From: Mucilaginibacter tolerans
GTDB lineage: Bacteria; Bacteroidota; Bacteroidia; Sphingobacteriales; Sphingobacteriaceae
Assembly (NCBI RefSeq): GCF_030519375.1
Contig: NZ_JAUMKB010000029.1
Span: 1-39,764 of the forward strand
Reading direction: 5' to 3'
Length of the DNA: 39,764 nucleotides
Shown here: piece after piece, positions 16,073-24,201 of the stretch
Numbering within the stretch: position 1 is the stretch's first letter
How the letters are laid out: each line of letters opens with the position of its first letter
The notes under the pieces: model-generated
The model's input: only the letters and a program-made list of their open reading frames with translations
Databases searched by the model: none
Told to the model about the DNA's origin: nothing
Program-made: the position numbers and the translations under genes

Positions 16073-16891
16073 TTAAATGAGTTGTGTTATGGTTTGCTTG
16101 ATCTTGTCCCTTACGCCAGGGTTAAGGTTTTTTTGTTTTAACAAATCTTCGAATGATTTAACCGATCGTCTTTCCTGCAGTTTCAGCATCACATCGGCAA
16201 TGGCCAGTTGCATGATGGGCGAATCCTGCTTCTCGATAGACCGGATCAAACCTTCCCTCACCTCCGGGTGATTGGCGAGGTGCGACAGTGCATCCAAAGT
16301 GCTCAAACGAACGTTTACATTCGGATCATTATTCAGCGTAGCTAATAAAGCATCGATCACTTCCTTATCCGCATGTTTGATCTCGCTGGTGTAGCTTACA
16401 CCCCTTATTCTTTCAGATGCCGACGGGTTCTCGAGTAATGCCAGCATCATGGTTTGTTTTAATTCATGCACCTGCGAACTAAGCGCCTTTAGCTGTTGTT
16501 CCTGCTCGCCACCTTTGCCCGAAGAGAACAGCAAGTAACCCAAGCCGAACCCCACCAATATAATCACCATACTATAAGCCAACGGCCAGCGGGTTTGCAG
16601 TTGCCATATCCTGCCGAATTGCTCACGAATACTGCTCCAAACACCCGGTTTGGCATCTTCGACCGATTCCTTATAAGTATCCAGCATCGCCTGGAACTTT
16701 ACCCGCATATGTGCTGATGGCTCTGGTGTTTCTAATTCGGCCATCATTTCCCAAACCTCTCTTAGCCCTGCCAATTCCCCGCTGCAGCCAGGACATTTGG
16801 CCAAATGTTTTTCCAGTTCCGCCTGTTCGGCAGGGGTGAGCTCATTATTCAATAGCCCTATCAGTTGGTCTTCATATTGTTCGCACATCAT
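16073..16891 (-). CDS. Membrane anti-sigma factor with HEAT repeats
   Basis: A 272-residue protein. The N-terminus (about 1-45) is a zf-HC2/ZAS anti-sigma zinc finger with the H-X3-C-X2-C motif HLAKCPGC. A single membrane segment, YSMVIILVGFGLGYLLF, is at about 107-123. The C-terminal domain, outside the membrane, has HEAT-like repeats (NVNVRLSTLDALSHLANHPE, SPIMQLAIADVMLKLQERRS). It should bind and silence the sigma factor encoded 11 bp upstream. HEAT repeats in place of the usual sensor domain suggest protein-protein sensing in the periplasm, an inference. Confidence 0.88.
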   Translation of the reverse strand: MMCEQYEDQLIGLLNNELTPAEQAELEKHLAKCPGCSGELAGLREVWEMMAELETPEPSAHMRVKFQAMLDTYKESVEDAKPGVWSSIREQFGRIWQLQTRWPLAYSMVIILVGFGLGYLLFSSGKGGEQEQQLKALSSQVHELKQTMMLALLENPSASERIRGVSYTSEIKHADKEVIDALLATLNNDPNVNVRLSTLDALSHLANHPEVREGLIRSIEKQDSPIMQLAIADVMLKLQERRSVKSFEDLLKQKNLNPGVRDKIKQTITQLI

Positions 16892-16902
16892 CTCTTTCAG
16901 TT

Positions 16903-17454
16903 TTAACGTTCCATTTTGCTGTAAATGCTCTTCAGTTCCTGCATGGCCCGAAATGCCCTTGTTTTTGCAGCCACTTCCGATATCCCCAGTATCTGCCCTA
17001 TCTCGTGATACTTCAGTTCCTGCAAGCGGTTCAGCGTCAATACCTCCCGGTGGTCTTCGCTTAAACTGGCCATAGCCTTATACAAAGCTGCTTTATCCTG
17101 CTTCTTTTCCAGTTGCTCATCAGCGCTGGTACCGCCTGGCAGCTTGTCTTCCATTTCTTCGGCAGACAGTTGCTGTATTTTATTTTTATTCTTTTTAGCC
17201 TGATCCTTCAGCGTATTGCGCGCTATCTGGAACATCCAGGCCACAAACTCGCCCTGTCCGGTAAAGGTGTGGCGGTATTTTAGCATTTTATAAAACACGT
17301 TCTGCACCATGTCCTCACTCGCCTCGCGCTGATACGTCATGTGAAACAGGAAACCATAGAGTGAACGGTGATGCCGCTCGAACAGTAAGCCCATTCTATC
17401 CAGGTCCCCGGCTTTTACCCGGAGCATGATCGCATTGTCGCTCAGTGTATTCAA
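16903..17454 (-). CDS. ECF-type RNA polymerase sigma factor (operon leader)
   Basis: A 183-residue sigma-70 family protein: region 2 with ASEDMVQNVFYKMLKYRHTF and FVAWMFQIARNTLKDQAKK, a charged linker at about 90-120, and region 4 with LSEDHREVLTLNRLQELKYH followed by EIGQILGISEVAAKTRAFRA. It heads a tight operon with its anti-sigma factor (gap 11 bp), two DUF4097 proteins and a permease, as in many Bacteroidota surface-homeostasis loci. Autoregulation is usual in such operons. A two-component system lies upstream on the same strand, 128 bp away. Confidence 0.93.
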   Translation of the reverse strand: MNTLSDNAIMLRVKAGDLDRMGLLFERHHRSLYGFLFHMTYQREASEDMVQNVFYKMLKYRHTFTGQGEFVAWMFQIARNTLKDQAKKNKNKIQQLSAEEMEDKLPGGTSADEQLEKKQDKAALYKAMASLSEDHREVLTLNRLQELKYHEIGQILGISEVAAKTRAFRAMQELKSIYSKMER

Positions 17455-17582
17455 ACAGTCTGTTTGTTGTATTTATACATTGGAGACTTCTGAAAAAAAA
17501 ATTGGTTACAGAAAAATAAGTTTTTTTGAAAGAACAGGCATATCTATCATCAAAAAAGCAACCAGCAGAGAGGCGGGAACAG

Positions 17583-18833
17583 TTAAAAAACTATTTCGAA
17601 AGTATGAAGCGACTGATCAAAATAATAGCGGACTTTCCAATTGTACAGGTTACAAATGTTCTTTACAATGGTTAATCCCAAACCTGTGCCTTCTGACTGG
17701 CTGCCCTTTTGAAACCGGTCAAAAATGGTCTCAGCATGCAAAGCATTTGGAATGCCTGTATTCTGAATAATGAGTTGACCCGGTGTAAGGGTAATGTATT
17801 GATGACCGTTAGGGGTATTATGTCTTATTGCGTTGCTGAATAAATTATTCAACAGTATATCTATCAGGTATCTGCTGGCAAATATTTCCTTTTCCACGAG
17901 TTTTTCTGAAACAATGATGCTTTTTGTATTAATCAGTTCCTGAAATTGTACAAGCTTTTCGCGGATCAGGTTGTCCAGCCTTAAAACCTCGTTTCCCTCA
18001 ATCAGGTTATTTTCAATTTTAACCAGTAACAACATGGTTTGGTTCAATCGCAATAACTTTCCTGACGCTACATAAATATCATTGATCAGATCGTAATGTG
18101 CCGGATTTAATGATTCGTCCTGGATCAGGGTGTCCAGTTTAGTGGTAATCACCGCGAGTGGTGTCATCATCTCATGTGAGGCGTTCTCGGTTAAGTGTTT
18201 CAGGTGCTGAAAGTCGTGTTTTATCCGTTCAGACATGACCTGTACTGCCTGATTCAGATCAGCAAACTCATCTACCTGGTTATTCTGCAAATTGAAATTA
18301 GATGGTTCAGAAATATTGAATGCTTTCAACTCATTCAATGTGTTATAAAAGGGCTTCCATAGGCCACGAAGGACGTACCGGTTGATAAGAAATAGCATAA
18401 CCAGCAATCCAATCACAAGCGCAAGCGTGATCAGGGCAATTATTTGGATAAGGTATTCGGTGCCCTCCCGCGATACTGTAATAATCACTTTGTAATGCTG
18501 GCCGTTCAGAGCGACCATGTCTTCAACGGCCCGTCCTTCTTCTTGCTTTTTTTCTTTTGGATTGACAAAAACTGTATCAAAATATCTTCTATTAAAAACT
18601 GGTTGGTCGGTTTTTATAAAGGTGGTTACATCTTCATCAAACTCAACCTGTGTGGGTAAATTATGGTTGCCTTTGATGTATTCTTTTACTTCATTTACCT
18701 CTTCCGTGAGGTCCCGGTCAAGTTGTAACCTTGATATGTAGGTGATTGCGAAGAAATAGATCACCCCGCCAGTAAGCAGCACCGAAATAGTTGTGATAAC
18801 GCTGGCTTTATTGTAGTGATCTGAAAGCTTCAT
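17583..18833 (-). CDS. Sensor histidine kinase (two-component system)
   Basis: A 416-residue membrane kinase. TM1 is at about 14-34 and TM2 at about 129-152; the periplasmic sensor between them is about 95 residues with many acidic residues. The dimerisation/phosphoacceptor helix contains the conserved His in NASHEMMTPLAVITT, followed by N-box LLNNLFSNAIRHN and G-box GTGLGLTIVKNIC of a HATPase_c domain. No classical HAMP is obvious. It starts directly after the stop of the response-regulator gene (TAA then ATG), so they are translated from one message. Signal unknown. Confidence 0.95.
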   Translation of the reverse strand: MKLSDHYNKASVITTISVLLTGGVIYFFAITYISRLQLDRDLTEEVNEVKEYIKGNHNLPTQVEFDEDVTTFIKTDQPVFNRRYFDTVFVNPKEKKQEEGRAVEDMVALNGQHYKVIITVSREGTEYLIQIIALITLALVIGLLVMLFLINRYVLRGLWKPFYNTLNELKAFNISEPSNFNLQNNQVDEFADLNQAVQVMSERIKHDFQHLKHLTENASHEMMTPLAVITTKLDTLIQDESLNPAHYDLINDIYVASGKLLRLNQTMLLLVKIENNLIEGNEVLRLDNLIREKLVQFQELINTKSIIVSEKLVEKEIFASRYLIDILLNNLFSNAIRHNTPNGHQYITLTPGQLIIQNTGIPNALHAETIFDRFQKGSQSEGTGLGLTIVKNICNLYNWKVRYYFDQSLHTFEIVF

Positions 18834-19562
18834 TTATGCAGTGAATTTGTAACCAATGCCGTACAACGATTTAATGTAGTCGTTACAATTAGCATCCATT
18901 AATTTTTTGCGCAGGTTTTTGATGTGGGTGTATATAAAATCGTAATGATCATGAATATCCATTTCATCGCCCCACAAATGCTCCGCGATGGCATTTTTTG
19001 ATATCACCTTGCCTTTATTGGCAATAAAGTAAAGCAACATATCGTACTCCTTACGGGTCAGTGTCAAACTGTGTCCGTTTACCTCAACACTTCTTCCGTG
19101 CAGGTCGACCGATATCTCATTGAAAATTACAGGATTGTTGCTGCTGAAGGTTTTGCGGCGGTAAACAGCTTCTACTCTTGCCTTTAACTCGGCCAGGTGA
19201 AATGGCTTAGTCAAATAATCGTCTGCACCAATATTGAGAGCTTTTATTTTGTCGTCAAGCGACCCTTTCGCCGAAATGATCAGCACAGACTCGTTCCTTA
19301 AGCCATTTCGCAGAAAATCGAGTACCGCAAATCCCTCGCCGTCAGGTAATCCAATGTCGAGTAATACGCAATCATATAGATAATCGGTTAATTTGGTGAT
19401 AGCGCATTTTAACGAAGCGCAGCATTCGCAAATATTACCATCACCATTCAGATAGTCGGCTATGTTCTGACGAAGCCCTGCTTCGTCTTCAATGATCAAA
19501 AATTTCAATTGTTTCAGATTAAGGCATGAATCAATTCTGCAACACACAAGTTTACACATCAA
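18834..19562 (-). CDS. OmpR/PhoB-family response regulator
   Basis: A 242-residue regulator from the chosen ATG. The receiver domain has FLIIEDEAG, the phosphoacceptor in CVLLDIGLPDGEG, and the conserved Lys in ADDYLTKPFH; the winged-helix output domain includes LTLTRKEYDMLLYFIANKGK and KNLRKKLMDA. The first 18 residues (MMCKLVCCRIDSC...) are odd, holding four Cys before the usual K-F-L-I-I start; a TTG codon at 19508-19506 gives the family start MKFLIIEDE and may be the real initiator. It pairs with the kinase at 17583-18833. Confidence 0.94.
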   Translation of the reverse strand: MMCKLVCCRIDSCLNLKQLKFLIIEDEAGLRQNIADYLNGDGNICECCASLKCAITKLTDYLYDCVLLDIGLPDGEGFAVLDFLRNGLRNESVLIISAKGSLDDKIKALNIGADDYLTKPFHLAELKARVEAVYRRKTFSSNNPVIFNEISVDLHGRSVEVNGHSLTLTRKEYDMLLYFIANKGKVISKNAIAEHLWGDEMDIHDHYDFIYTHIKNLRKKLMDANCNDYIKSLYGIGYKFTA

Positions 19563-19646
19563 TTCTGTTTTTAAAATGAAGTTTCAACTTTTTGAACTTT
19601 TGTGTTGAATAATTGTTCTTCAGATCGTTATCCACTTTGAATGACC

Positions 19647-19654
19647 TAACTTTG
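19647..19654 (+). promoter_or_regulatory. Candidate -7 box for the FNR-like reductase gene
   Basis: TAACTTTG matches the Bacteroidota -7 consensus TAnnTTTG and lies 21 bp before the ATG at 19675. No clear -33 box was found at N19. Confidence 0.4.
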
Positions 19655-19674
19655 GTCAATTAATCGCTGTATTT

Positions 19675-20340
19675 ATGGATCATATAGTAAAAATAATTTC
19701 GACAGAGTTGGTTACGCATGATGTCAAACATTTTGTTGTCGAAAGACCGGCGGGTTTTGAATTCGTGCCGGGCCATGCAACCGACTTATCGATTAATAAA
19801 GAAGGCTGGAAGGACAATAAGCACCCGTTCACCTTCACAGGACTGGTAGGAGCACTACACCTGGAGTTTGTGATCAAAATATACCCCAATCCACAGGGCG
19901 TTACGCATCATTTGAGTCGGTTGGGGCCGGGTGATGAATTGATCATCAGTGATGCATGGGGTGCAATTGAGTACAAAGGTCCTGGTTACTTTATTGCGGG
20001 GGGGGCGGGTATCACCCCTTTTATTGCAATACTGCGGGATTTATACAAGGATGGGAAAGTTGCCTGCAACGTATTATTCTTTTCCAATAAAACGGATCAG
20101 GACATTATTCTGAAAGAAGAGTTTGAGACGATGTTGGGCGAGAATGCTCATTTTACCATAACACGGCAAAAGGATAGCAAATACGATCAGCGTAAGATCA
20201 ATAGCGATTTCTTAAAAGCTGAAGTAAAAGACTTTAACAAGCATTTTTATGTATGCGGACCGGATGAGATGGTTATCGAGATCAGTAAAATACTGGAAGA
20301 ATTAGGTGCTAAACCCGATGCGGTTGTGTTTGAAAAATAA
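19675..20340 (+). CDS. FAD/NAD-binding ferredoxin-reductase-like protein
   Basis: A 221-residue single-chain reductase of the FNR superfamily. The N-terminal beta-barrel carries the flavin-binding HPFTFT motif (about residues 43-48; the usual Arg is replaced by His-Pro) and the C-terminal Rossmann-like domain has GPGYFIAGGAGITPFIAI (about 101-118) and the terminal YVCGPDEMV. No [2Fe-2S] domain is attached, so it would pass electrons between NAD(P)H and a separate partner or act on free substrates. It is divergent from the two-component system and convergent with an AhpD-family gene. A G8 run at 19998-20005 lies in the nucleotide-binding loop codons. Confidence 0.88.
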   Translation: MDHIVKIISTELVTHDVKHFVVERPAGFEFVPGHATDLSINKEGWKDNKHPFTFTGLVGALHLEFVIKIYPNPQGVTHHLSRLGPGDELIISDAWGAIEYKGPGYFIAGGAGITPFIAILRDLYKDGKVACNVLFFSNKTDQDIILKEEFETMLGENAHFTITRQKDSKYDQRKINSDFLKAEVKDFNKHFYVCGPDEMVIEISKILEELGAKPDAVVFEK

Positions 20341-20360
20341 AAAAGTACGGATATAATACG

Positions 20361-20397
20361 AAGGGCTCATGGTAACTGTCATGAGCCCTTCTTTTTT
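20361..20397. terminator. Intrinsic terminator between convergent genes
   Basis: AAGGGCTCATG (20361-20371) pairs perfectly with CATGAGCCCTT (20380-20390), loop of 8 nt, followed by CTTTTTT. A strong terminator for the reductase gene. It also may serve the AhpD-family gene on the other strand, whose stop lies at 20396. Confidence 0.85.
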
Positions 20398-20857
20398 ACG
20401 CATACTGACCTACCTTATAAGTACCTGCAGTAGTGCGAAAAGCAATATTGATACGGTTGTAGCTATTGATGGTAACTGTCGCAATTGTCAGGTCAATTAG
20501 CTCTTTCTCTGAAAATTGAGCTCTTGCAGTTTCATAATCGCTATCGCGGACATGGCCGTCGGAAATATTGGTAACAGCCTCGGCCCAGCCTAATGCAGCT
20601 CGCTCGCGGTCGGTATAAAATGGCGCTTCTCGCCAGGCGTTCAGCACCAGTAAACGTTGCTGATCCTCACCTTTAGCTAATAAGTCTTTGGAGTGCATAT
20701 CGAGACAAAAGGCGCAGCCGTTAATTTGGGAAACCCTGTAATAGATCAGGTTTAAAAGTTCCTGATCTATCATCGAGTTTTTTAAATAAGTGCCTAAACT
20801 ATACAATGCGCTTAACGCTTTCTGGCCTTTATGAAAGGCATTGATTCGTTGTTCCAT
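20396..20857 (-). CDS. AhpD/carboxymuconolactone decarboxylase-family protein
   Basis: A 153-residue AhpD-like protein. The redox motif is C48-A-F-C51 followed by H55 (INGCAFCLDMHSKDLL), preceded by helix LLNLIYYRVSQ; the C-terminal part has DLTIATVTINSYNRINIAFR. AhpD-like proteins use a CXXC pair as a peroxidase-type thiol reductant, though many members have unknown partners. The start at 20857 gives MEQRINAFHKG, typical for this family. Its neighbours are a reductase (convergent) and a beta-propeller lipoprotein gene (same strand, 211 bp upstream). Confidence 0.9.
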   Translation of the reverse strand: MEQRINAFHKGQKALSALYSLGTYLKNSMIDQELLNLIYYRVSQINGCAFCLDMHSKDLLAKGEDQQRLLVLNAWREAPFYTDRERAALGWAEAVTNISDGHVRDSDYETARAQFSEKELIDLTIATVTINSYNRINIAFRTTAGTYKVGQYA

Positions 20858-21068
20858 GTTGTTTTTATTATAAGTTGATATTTTGAATTATACCCTATCA
20901 ACTGATGACCTCCCGGGAATTGGACAGAGAATAAAAAAAAAAATTAAAATGCCGCAGAATTATCCTCAGTATGGCATAATCAGCTTTTGTGACCTGTAGT
21001 ACCGCTACTGCATTAAATCACAGGGTTGATGCAGTCGACCCGAGCCCTAATATTTCAGAATAAGGAAT

Positions 21069-22073
21069 TTATTTATTTAGGCGGTAGACAAGAAGCGTAG
21101 CGGGCTTGCCGTCAGCTGAACGGGCGGCTACTAAAAACAAACGTAACTCAGGTATCCAAAGCGAAGTGCGTGCGCCACTCCTGGTGGGCATGTCGGCGAC
21201 TTGCTTATAGGCAGTAGCACCGGTCTGCTTAAAAATATTGATTGAGCCACTACCTCCGCTTATCAGGATTTGTTTAGTGCTTTCATCCCAATAAAAATCA
21301 TCCACGTCGCCCACCATCCCCGAACTGAAAATTTCTTTACCCGAGTGGCTATCCAATACTTTTAACGTAGCAGGTATGCGGTAGCCAACCATGATGCGAT
21401 GCTGAACAGAATCATACGCCATCGGAAAATTAGCCCGGGGGAGCAATTTTTTCCACTGATTAACCAGCTTATTTGTTTTTAGATCAGCAACGCCAATCAT
21501 TCCCGAGCCGGGCATATTTATCCAGATCTTATCTTCTTTTGTATCCAATTGGAAAGACTCAGGATGCGCGGATAGAGCAATATCAGTTATCTTTTTACGG
21601 GTGGCAGCATCAATTATCCCAATACCGCCGCTGCCATAACCAACATAAATGCGATCTAAGGCAGCGTCATAGCGCACATCATCAGCATCATCGTCGTATT
21701 TTATAGATCCCACTTTTACCCAGGTAGAAGCGTTATAAAAAATACATTCACCCGTTCCGCCATTGGCTACAAATAGTTCGTGATGCTTAGATATATAGGC
21801 TATACCCTGCGGCTCGTTCAACCCTGTGATGCTATGTGATATTTTCCCGGTTTTAAGATCAACTACTTCTATCGTATTATTACCGAGTGCTGCCACATAG
21901 ACCAGCTGATCTTTAAGATTAATATCCAAATGATCAATGCGGCCTTTAACGTTGGGCATGGGTACCTCTTTTTCTAATTTGAGCGTATTTTGCCCATAAC
22001 CTATGGAGTGATCACAACCGGTTATAAGCGCAGTAAAAAAGATCAATATGGACAAGAAATGATAGCTTTTCAT
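21069..22073 (-). CDS. YncE-like beta-propeller lipoprotein
   Basis: A 334-residue protein with a lipoprotein signal (MKSYHFLSILIFFTALITGC, lipobox Cys at 20). The mature part has repeated blades of the YVTN/YncE kind: GRIDHLDINLKDQLVYVAAL, NNTIEVVDLKTGKISHSI, then further copies with IDAATRKKITDI and VADLKTNKLVNQW. Such propellers usually act as periplasmic scaffolds or binding proteins. It is divergent from the ChrB-AraC gene with only 45 bp between start codons, so the two may share a control region; no metal-binding motif is obvious. Role in chromate response is not proven. Confidence 0.85.
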   Translation of the reverse strand: MKSYHFLSILIFFTALITGCDHSIGYGQNTLKLEKEVPMPNVKGRIDHLDINLKDQLVYVAALGNNTIEVVDLKTGKISHSITGLNEPQGIAYISKHHELFVANGGTGECIFYNASTWVKVGSIKYDDDADDVRYDAALDRIYVGYGSGGIGIIDAATRKKITDIALSAHPESFQLDTKEDKIWINMPGSGMIGVADLKTNKLVNQWKKLLPRANFPMAYDSVQHRIMVGYRIPATLKVLDSHSGKEIFSSGMVGDVDDFYWDESTKQILISGGSGSINIFKQTGATAYKQVADMPTRSGARTSLWIPELRLFLVAARSADGKPATLLVYRLNK

Positions 22074-22118
22074 TGGTTTAACTAATTTAGCTGATAAATC
22101 TGAATTAATCCTGTAAAC

Positions 22119-22961
22119 ATGAAATGGATCACCCGCGAGAAACCGAAGATTGACCGCATTGCCTGCCCCTGGCTGATCAAACGGTTTGTTGATCCGGATG
22201 GTGAGATCATTTATGTTCCATATTCAGAGGTGCTGGAAAAGGCGACAATCTTAAACGCAATACCTTTTGATCTGCCCGGCGTAGAATATAGCCACTATGA
22301 AGATCAATGCACATTTGATTATTTTTTAAAGAAACATCAGTTAAAAGACCCTGCATTACATCGTATTGCAGCAATCGTACGTGGTGCTGACACCGATCGG
22401 CATGATTTTGCACCACAAGCCTCCGGGCTTGAGGCTATCTTTTCCGGCCTGGCATATAATAGTAAGGACGATCATGAACTATTGGAGTTAGGCATGATAA
22501 TTTATGACGGTTTGTATAGCTGGGCAACGCATCTGTTTAAAAAGAAACATGGAGAGGAGGGCCCTGTTGAACAATTACTTTTGCAGGTTTATCACCAATA
22601 CCTAAAGCAGGAAAAAGGTAAAAAAGCACCGGTTTGGGCTAGTTCGTTAAGGGAAATGATCCAGGATCAGTTGGACACTCATATGAGCCTAAGCTTGCAG
22701 CAGGCTTCTGAAGAACTGGAGATCAACCCGGCATATCTTTCGCGGGAGTTTTCGAAGTATTTTGATAACCTGAGCTTTGGCGACTATATGCGAAAAATGC
22801 GCATTCAAAAAGCCATTGGGCTAATGGACACCACTGATTATTCACTTACCGAAATCGCTTACCTGACGGGGTTTTCAGATCAGAGCCATTTCAATCGGAT
22901 TTTCAAAAAGCAAACGGGACAAAATCCATCGGCCTATAAGAAAAACAGCCAGAAAAAGTAA
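22119..22961 (+). CDS. Chromate-resistance (ChrB-type) domain fused to AraC-type DNA-binding domain
   Basis: A 280-residue protein. Residues 1 to about 150 match the C-terminal ChrB chromate-resistance domain: KWITREKPKIDRIACPWLIK, VDPDGEIIYVP, HRIAAIVRGADTDRHDF. From about 185 to 275 there are two HTH motifs of an AraC/XylS domain: SLQQASEELEINPAYLSREF, then MDTTDYSLTEIAYLTGFSDQ with the typical SHFNRIFKKQTGQNPSAYKK. It heads the ChrA operon; the fused architecture suggests a one-component chromate-sensing transcription factor. ChrB normally is a separate repressor-like protein, so this fusion is uncommon. Confidence 0.88.
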   Translation: MKWITREKPKIDRIACPWLIKRFVDPDGEIIYVPYSEVLEKATILNAIPFDLPGVEYSHYEDQCTFDYFLKKHQLKDPALHRIAAIVRGADTDRHDFAPQASGLEAIFSGLAYNSKDDHELLELGMIIYDGLYSWATHLFKKKHGEEGPVEQLLLQVYHQYLKQEKGKKAPVWASSLREMIQDQLDTHMSLSLQQASEELEINPAYLSREFSKYFDNLSFGDYMRKMRIQKAIGLMDTTDYSLTEIAYLTGFSDQSHFNRIFKKQTGQNPSAYKKNSQKK

Positions 22962-23016
22962 AAAGGATACAAATAGTTAATCCGGTTCTATTTAATTATT
23001 CTTCCGCACTATAATA

Positions 23017-24189
23017 TTGATTGTGATGGACGAACGCAGATATAGTTTAGGCCAACTGGTAATTTATTTCCTGAAACTGGGTACCTGGGGCTTCGGCGGC
23101 CCTGTTGCATTGGTTGGGTATATGCACCGCGACCTGGTAGATGACAGGCAATGGCTAACCGAAGAGGAATACCGGGAAGGATTGGCTTTAGCGCAACTTG
23201 CACCTGGCCCGTTAGCTGCACAATTAGGTATTTACATTGGTTTTTTGCACTATGGTTTGCTGGGAGCCGCGTTGGCGGGTTTAGCTTTTGTGCTGCCGTC
23301 ATTTATAATGGTGGTGCTGTTAGGTTTGCTGTATCGAATGTATAGCGGCCTTTCATGGATGCGCGAAGTGTTTTATGGGGTAGGCGCGGCGGTTATAGGC
23401 ATTATCTCTATCAGTGCTTATAAGCTGACCTTAAAATCTGTCGGCAAAATCAGCCTTGAGTCGATCAAAACTAATTGGTTATTATGGGTGTTTTATCTCA
23501 TAGCTGTGGTATCGACCGTAATCACACAGCAAGAACAAATTTTTCTGTTTATAGCATGTGGTCTTTTGTATATGATCATTAAGGCGCCACCGGGTTGGCT
23601 AAAAAAACCTGCAGCACTGCCGGTATTTTTATTGGCCGGAATAGGTTTTTGGACTTTTTCAAAAGATACTTTAATCAGGATCGGGTTATTTTTTCTTAAG
23701 GCAGGCACTTTTGTATTTGGAAGTGGACTGGCTATTGTGCCTTTTTTGCACTCGGGAGTGGTAAACGATTACCATTGGCTCAACGAATCGCAATTTGTAG
23801 ATGCCGTTGCTGTGGCTATGATTACGCCCGGACCTGTTGTTATAACCGTGGGTTTTATCGGGTATCTTGTTGCCGGATTTCCGGGAGCGGCTATAGCTGC
23901 TTTGGCTACTTTTCTACCTTGTTTTTTATTTACAGTGATCTTAGCTCCTCATTTTAAAAAAATCGCAAAAAATAAAAGCGTCAAAGCTTTTGTTGACGGT
24001 ATTACAGCTGCGGTAATTGGCGCGTTGGTAGGGTCGGTAATTATAATAGCCACACGGTCTATCGTTGATGTTTCTACCGCACTCATAGCCATAGCTGCTG
24101 TATTATTGCTGATTTATACAAAAAAAATACAGGAACCTTATTTAATTTTAATTGCAGCATTGTTGGGCATCATCATAAAAACCATTTAA
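23017..24189 (+). CDS. chrA: Chromate efflux transporter ChrA
   Basis: A 390-residue inner-membrane protein of the long-chain chromate ion transporter (CHR) family. It has two homologous halves, each with the family signature: FLKLGTWGFGGPVALVGYMH, then LAQLAPGPLAAQLGIYIG, and in the second half FLKAGTFVFGSGLAIVPFLH, then VAMITPGPVVITVGFIG. About ten hydrophobic segments are spread over both halves. It exports chromate using the membrane potential or a proton gradient, by family knowledge. Located 55 bp after the ChrB-AraC gene and 12 bp before the DUF1259 gene. Confidence 0.95.
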   Translation: MIVMDERRYSLGQLVIYFLKLGTWGFGGPVALVGYMHRDLVDDRQWLTEEEYREGLALAQLAPGPLAAQLGIYIGFLHYGLLGAALAGLAFVLPSFIMVVLLGLLYRMYSGLSWMREVFYGVGAAVIGIISISAYKLTLKSVGKISLESIKTNWLLWVFYLIAVVSTVITQQEQIFLFIACGLLYMIIKAPPGWLKKPAALPVFLLAGIGFWTFSKDTLIRIGLFFLKAGTFVFGSGLAIVPFLHSGVVNDYHWLNESQFVDAVAVAMITPGPVVITVGFIGYLVAGFPGAAIAALATFLPCFLFTVILAPHFKKIAKNKSVKAFVDGITAAVIGALVGSVIIIATRSIVDVSTALIAIAAVLLLIYTKKIQEPYLILIAALLGIIIKTI

Positions 24190-24201
24190 AACACAGATAC
24201 C

